Source: Syntrophomonadaceae bacterium
GTDB taxonomy: Bacteria > Bacillota > Dethiobacteria > PWVN01
DNA length: 9,636 nucleotides
Assembly: GCA_003561835.1 (NCBI GenBank)
Contig: PWVN01000251.1
Location: 1-9,636, forward strand
Reading direction: 5' to 3'
The notes beneath the pieces were generated by a model that worked only from the letters and a program-made list of their open reading frames with translations, was not told the origin of the DNA and searched no databases. Below, piece by piece: positions 6,495 to 9,636 of the stretch; the first letter of the stretch is position 1; each line of letters begins with the position of its first letter. A program made the position numbers and the translations under genes.

Positions 6495-7403
6495 GTGAAG
6501 CAAAAGGATATAGGTACCGGTATCCTCGTTGTCATGTTATGGGGATTAAATTTTATTGCGATTAAACTGGGGGTAGGGCATGTGCCGCCATTGATGCTGG
6601 TATCCCTGCGGTTCCTTCTTGTTTCTATCCCGGCGGTTTTTTTCTTGCCCCGGCCCCCTGTTCCCTGGGCAGGTCTTATCGCCCTATCCATGACCCTTTA
6701 TGTGGGGCAATTTGCCTTTTTGTTTATGGGGATACACTTGGGCATGCCGGCAGGCCTGGCATCCTTGGTACAACAATCACAGGCTTTTTTTACCCTCCTG
6801 GTGGCCGTAGTATTTATCAAGGAGCGGCTGCAGTGGAATCACCTGGCCGGGCTTTTCATTGCTGTGGCAGGCATGGTCATCATCGGTTACCAGCAAAATA
6901 CCGCCATGACAGCCATAGGGTTCTGGCTCATACTGATGGCAGGGGCCAGCTGGGGTGTCGGTAATGTGATTATGAGAAAGGTTACCCGGGGAGTCCCGCC
7001 CTTTTCCATGGTCTCCCTGGTGGTTTGGGCAGGTTTGGTTTCCTTTTTTCCCATGGCCCTCCTCTCCTTTATTTTTGAAGGCGTAAGCAGCTGGCAGGAA
7101 GCCATACGAGGGGCCAACCCGGTTTCTGCAGCCTCTGTATTATATCTTGCATATTTCTCATCTCTCGTCGGGTACGGTCTTTGGGGAAAATTGTTGGCTC
7201 GTTATCCTTCAACCATTGTCGCTCCTTTTGCTTTGCTGGTTCCCGTTATCGGGATGAGCACCGCAACCCTCTATTTCCGAGAAGGGTTCACCTTCTGGCA
7301 AGGGGTGGGATTTCTTCTCGTTATGGCAGGGTTGGTGGTCAATGTTTTTGGTGAACGAATCCTGAAAGCCAAAAACCTCCGCAGCCAGGCAGTCGCGCCC
7401 TAG
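6495..7403 (+). CDS. eamA: EamA-family exporter, O-acetylserine/cysteine exporter-like
   Basis: This 302-residue inner-membrane protein of the drug/metabolite transporter superfamily has about ten hydrophobic segments in two EamA repeats (about 5-135 and 145-290). It closely resembles Escherichia coli EamA (YdeD), which exports O-acetylserine and cysteine. Shared features, in order, are LWGLNFIAIK, PPLMLVSLRF, GMPAGLASLVQQSQAFFT, ERLQWNHLAG, SWGVGNVIM, VGYGLWGKLLARY, VAPFALLVPVIGM and a final GLVVNVFGE. The GTG start follows GGAGG by eight bases. The 156 bases upstream carry repeat copy A and no clear promoter, so it may be read through from larE. The present TAG stop abuts repeat copy B and appears to come from an insertion, which shortened the tail by nine residues beyond the membrane core; function is probably unaffected. 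The substrate is inferred from similarity only. Confidence 0.88.
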   Translation: MKQKDIGTGILVVMLWGLNFIAIKLGVGHVPPLMLVSLRFLLVSIPAVFFLPRPPVPWAGLIALSMTLYVGQFAFLFMGIHLGMPAGLASLVQQSQAFFTLLVAVVFIKERLQWNHLAGLFIAVAGMVIIGYQQNTAMTAIGFWLILMAGASWGVGNVIMRKVTRGVPPFSMVSLVVWAGLVSFFPMALLSFIFEGVSSWQEAIRGANPVSAASVLYLAYFSSLVGYGLWGKLLARYPSTIVAPFALLVPVIGMSTATLYFREGFTFWQGVGFLLVMAGLVVNVFGERILKAKNLRSQAVAP

Positions 7404-7475
7404 TGGGACAGGGGGACAGGGACCTTGTCCCATTTCCTGTCCCCCTGTCCCTGCGTAGCCAGGCAGTCGCGCCCT
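7383..7475 (+). repeat. 19-base direct repeat flanking hairpin copy B
   Basis: AGCCAGGCAGTCGCGCCCT occurs at 7383-7401, where it encodes the C-terminus of the exporter, and again at 7457-7475, with the hairpin element between. This looks like a duplication made when the element inserted, or like a recombination scar. Without the 74 inserted bases (7402-7475), the exporter frame would run on from codon CCC through TGT TGC TTT to TAA at 7502-7504. Confidence 0.9.
7403..7451 (+). repeat. GGGACAGG hairpin element, copy B
   Basis: The first 33 bases match copy A exactly. After that, the right side is shorter: GGGACAGGGGGACAGG (7405-7420) pairs with CCTGTCCCCCTGTCCC (7436-7451), a 16-bp stem around a 15-base loop. 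The loop still contains most of the internal GGGACCTTGTCCC palindrome. The element begins at the last base of the exporter's TAG stop. Confidence 0.88.
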
Positions 7476-7476
7476 G

Positions 7477-7505
7477 TTGCTTTTGTTCGTTTCTCCGCTT
7501 ATAAT
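7477..7505 (+). promoter_or_regulatory. Promoter of the HTH-recQ pair
   Basis: A perfect TATAAT (7500-7505) lies 17 bases after TTGCTT (7477-7482, weak -35). It starts two bases after the second 19-base repeat. A start near 7512 would give a leader of about 24 bases before the ATG at 7536. No terminator is seen between here and the helicase gene. Confidence 0.6.
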
Positions 7506-7535
7506 AGTATACATAACCTTCGAGAAGGTGGGCCT

Positions 7536-7757
7536 ATGAGCTACATTACAACCAAAGAGGCTGCCCGGCGGTGGGGTATTTCCGAACGCCGGGTACAGGT
7601 TCTCTGCAGGCAGGGAAAGATTCCGGGCGTATTTCGTCTCGGCTGGGCCTGGGCAATTCCCGAGGGTGCCGGCAAACCGGAAGACCATCGCAAAACCAGG
7701 CATAAAGGGAAGCAGGAAGAAGGGGAACGGGTGCCCCCGGAAGATAGAAGGGGATAG
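7536..7757 (+). CDS. Small excisionase/MerR-like helix-turn-helix protein
   Basis: This 73-residue protein begins MSYITTKEAARRWGISERRV, the typical start of the HTH_17/excisionase fold. A recognition helix (about 16-25, SERRVQVLCR) and a wing (KIPGVFRLGWAWAIPEG, 28-44) follow. Residues 46-73 are a charged, probably disordered tail rich in K, R and E. AAGGTGGG a few bases before the ATG supports this start; the same frame is open further upstream but without a ribosome site and through repeat B. Tandem stops (TAGTAA) end it, and the helicase gene begins 39 bases later, so the two are probably one operon. A role as regulator of the operon is inferred. Such short proteins also act as antitoxin-like or recombination directionality factors, but no integrase or toxin is visible here. 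Confidence 0.8.
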   Translation: MSYITTKEAARRWGISERRVQVLCRQGKIPGVFRLGWAWAIPEGAGKPEDHRKTRHKGKQEEGERVPPEDRRG

Positions 7758-7796
7758 TAAGCAGACCGGAATTTTTGAGCAAGGAGTATGGAGACA

Positions 7797-9636
7797 ATGA
7801 AATCCATCGCCTTTATCGATCTGGAAGTGCAACCGAATAGTGGGGCGATCCTGGATATCGGCAGCGTCAAGAATACAGGCATTGTCTTTCATTCCAAATC
7901 CACCGCTGACTTTGCCGCTTTTCTTGAAGGTGCCGAGTACTTATGTGGGCATAATATTATCCTGCATGATCTAAAGTTCATGCAGGAGACCATAGAGAAG
8001 ACGGGATTGGCCGGGAAGGCCATTGATACCCTGTACCTGTCGGCTTTGCTGTTTCCCCGCAAACCTTATCATGCCCTGGTAAAAGATGAGAAACTGCAGA
8101 CCGATGAACTGAATAACCCCGTAAATGATGCGAAGAAAGTCAGGGATCTTTTCTGGGACGAAGTCGGTGCCTTTCATAACTTGGAAGACCCGCTTAAGCA
8201 GATCTTTTTTCTGCTGCTGCAGGACCAAGAAGAGTTCTCGGCTTTTTTTCAATACATGGACTACCGGGCTGCCGCAGGAAACCCGGCAGCCCTTATAAAG
8301 GAATATTTTGCTTCGGAAATCTGCCAGGATGCGAACCTTCCCAAACTCAGCGAAGAACACCCCATTGCCCTGGCTTATTCCCTGGCCATCATCAACGTCA
8401 AAGACCGCTTTTCCATTACACCCCCGTGGATCTTGAAGAATTATCCGGAAGTGGAAGGGATCGTGGACCTTCTGCGAAACCGGCCCTGCCTGGAAGGGTG
8501 TTCCTACTGTGACCGGGCTTTGGATGCGGGCCGGGGACTGAAATCCTTCTTCGGCTTCGATTCCTACAGGACCTTCGGGGGCGAGCCTTTGCAGGAAAAG
8601 GCGGTGAGAGCGGCCATCCAGCACAAATCTCTTTTGGCCATCTTTCCCACCGGGGGCGGTAAATCCATAGCCTTCCAGGTGCCTGCCCTGCTGAGCGGGG
8701 AAAACGTCAAAGGGCTGACGGTGGTGATCTCCCCCCTGCAGTCTCTGATGAAGGACCAGGTGGATAACCTGGAAAAAGCGGGGATTACCGAGGCGGTGAC
8801 CATCAACGGCCTCTTAGACCCCATCGAACGGGCCAAGTCTTTTGAAAGGGTTGAGGACGGCTCGGCATCTATTCTCTATATATCTCCCGAGTCCCTGCGG
8901 TCCAGAACCATTGAACATATACTGCTGGGCAGAAAGGTTGTCCGCTTCGTCATCGATGAGGCCCACTGTTTTTCGTCCTGGGGTCAGGATTTCCGGGTGG
9001 ACTACCTGTATATCGGCGATTTTATTAAATCCCTGCAGGAAAGGAAGAACCTTACGGAAGGTATTCCCGTGTCCTGCTTTACCGCCACGGCCAAGCCCCA
9101 GGTCATGGAAGACATCCGGGCCTACTTCAAAGAGAAACTGGCCATAGAGCTGGAAGTTTACAGCTCCAGTGCCGCCCGGGAAAACCTGCGTTACAGGGTT
9201 ATCGAGAAAAGGAGCCCGGAAGAGAAATACAATACTCTCAGGAATTTGCTCCAGGAAAAAGAATGCCCCACCATTGTTTACGTTTCCAGAACCAGGGTGG
9301 CCTATGATTTGGCCGGAAGGCTGACCCGGGACGGCTTCCCCGCCAAACCGTACCACGGTAAAATGGATTCGAAAGAAAAGAAAGAAAACCAGGATGCCTT
9401 TATTGCCGGGGAAATACCCATCATGGTGGCCACCTCCGCCTTTGGCATGGGCGTGGATAAAAAGGATGTGGGCATGGTCATCCATTTCGAAATATCCGAT
9501 TCCCTGGAGAACTACATGCAGGAAGCCGGCAGGGCCGGGCGGGATGAGCAGGTTACGGCGGATTGCTATATCCTGTTCTGCGAGGATGACCTGGACAAGC
9601 ACTTCGTACTGCTGAACCAGACCAAGATGAACATCA
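7797..9636 (+). CDS. RecQ-family helicase with N-terminal DEDD exonuclease domain (3' end beyond window)
   Basis: At least 613 residues, open to the window end. Residues 1-130 look like a DnaQ/RNase T-type 3'-5' exonuclease: FIDLE gives D8 and E10, GHNIILHDLKFM gives D58, and NNPVNDAKKVRD gives D111 or D117. The His or Tyr that usually precedes the last Asp is not obvious. Residues 231-239 (CLEGCSYCD) hold three cysteines, perhaps a metal knuckle. The RecQ core follows: motif I FPTGGGKS (K289), motif II DEAH (387-390) with the RecQ aromatic loop CFSSWGQDFR, motif III SCFTATA (426-432), motif IV near 493, motif V VATSAFGMGVDKKDV (544-558) and motif VI QEAGRAGRD (575-583). It should be an ATP-dependent 3'-5' DNA unwinding enzyme. 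ATG 7797 is chosen because AAGGAG (7781-7786) is ten bases upstream; the ATG at 7788 is only one base from it. The zinc-binding, WH and HRDC parts, if any, lie outside. It is not the housekeeping RecQ, which starts directly with the helicase core. Confidence 0.92.
   Translation, partial: MKSIAFIDLEVQPNSGAILDIGSVKNTGIVFHSKSTADFAAFLEGAEYLCGHNIILHDLKFMQETIEKTGLAGKAIDTLYLSALLFPRKPYHALVKDEKLQTDELNNPVNDAKKVRDLFWDEVGAFHNLEDPLKQIFFLLLQDQEEFSAFFQYMDYRAAAGNPAALIKEYFASEICQDANLPKLSEEHPIALAYSLAIINVKDRFSITPPWILKNYPEVEGIVDLLRNRPCLEGCSYCDRALDAGRGLKSFFGFDSYRTFGGEPLQEKAVRAAIQHKSLLAIFPTGGGKSIAFQVPALLSGENVKGLTVVISPLQSLMKDQVDNLEKAGITEAVTINGLLDPIERAKSFERVEDGSASILYISPESLRSRTIEHILLGRKVVRFVIDEAHCFSSWGQDFRVDYLYIGDFIKSLQERKNLTEGIPVSCFTATAKPQVMEDIRAYFKEKLAIELEVYSSSAARENLRYRVIEKRSPEEKYNTLRNLLQEKECPTIVYVSRTRVAYDLAGRLTRDGFPAKPYHGKMDSKEKKENQDAFIAGEIPIMVATSAFGMGVDKKDVGMVIHFEISDSLENYMQEAGRAGRDEQVTADCYILFCEDDLDKHFVLLNQTKMNI

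Noticed and set aside
5553..7403. Functional link between LarE (cysteine sulfur) and the cysteine exporter-like gene
   Set aside because: LarE uses its own residue or a cluster-bound sulfide, not free cysteine, and the repeat element and gap between the genes give no sign of a designed operon.
8814..9602. 262-codon minus-strand open frame, and another at 7971-8624
   Set aside because: Both are antisense to the helicase gene, whose motifs are intact in the plus frame; the minus products show no recognisable domains.

Overview
The window looks like a chromosomal segment of an anaerobic, spore-former-type Firmicute, probably Clostridia of the Desulfotomaculum/Pelotomaculum/Moorella kind. This rests on strong AGGAGG ribosome sites, frequent GTG starts, mid-range GC, a split FeoB, and a catalase-peroxidase preceded by a PerR-like box. 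The taxonomic guess is inference; no rRNA or other marker is present.

Layout. (1) 1-1433, plus strand: the last codons of an upstream gene, overlapping by 4 bases (GTGA) a FeoB-like permease that lacks the G domain. This is a two-gene ferrous iron transporter. Its 3' flank holds two identical 29-base repeats spaced 33 bases apart, then a 13-bp terminator hairpin. (2) 1693-2604, minus strand: an AraC-type regulator with a GyrI-like ligand domain and its own promoter. (3) 2711-3110: about 400 bases with no convincing gene. (4) 3178-5373, plus strand: katG, with an extended -10 promoter and a PerR-like palindrome over the likely transcription start, closed by a strong terminator. (5) 5553-6338: larE, a PP-loop sulfur transferase of the nickel-pincer cofactor pathway, read from a promoter whose -35 lies inside the katG terminator. 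(6) 6495-7403: an EamA-type exporter most like the O-acetylserine/cysteine exporter. (7) 7536-7757: a 73-residue excisionase/MerR-like DNA-binding protein, followed after 39 bases by (8) a large RecQ-family helicase with an N-terminal DEDD exonuclease domain, cut off by the window end.

Two copies of a GGGACAGG-rich hairpin element sit directly after the stop codons of larE and the exporter gene. The second is bracketed by a 19-base direct repeat of the exporter gene's own 3' end and appears to have supplied its present stop codon, so it looks like a past insertion.

How the genes relate: the iron uptake genes and katG fit an iron/peroxide theme, but they are separate transcription units. LarE has no larA, larB or larC here. 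The HTH plus exonuclease-RecQ pair is the least ordinary part. Its architecture resembles eukaryotic WRN (exonuclease plus RecQ helicase), and it may be a repair or genome-defence cassette, though nothing in the window proves defence.
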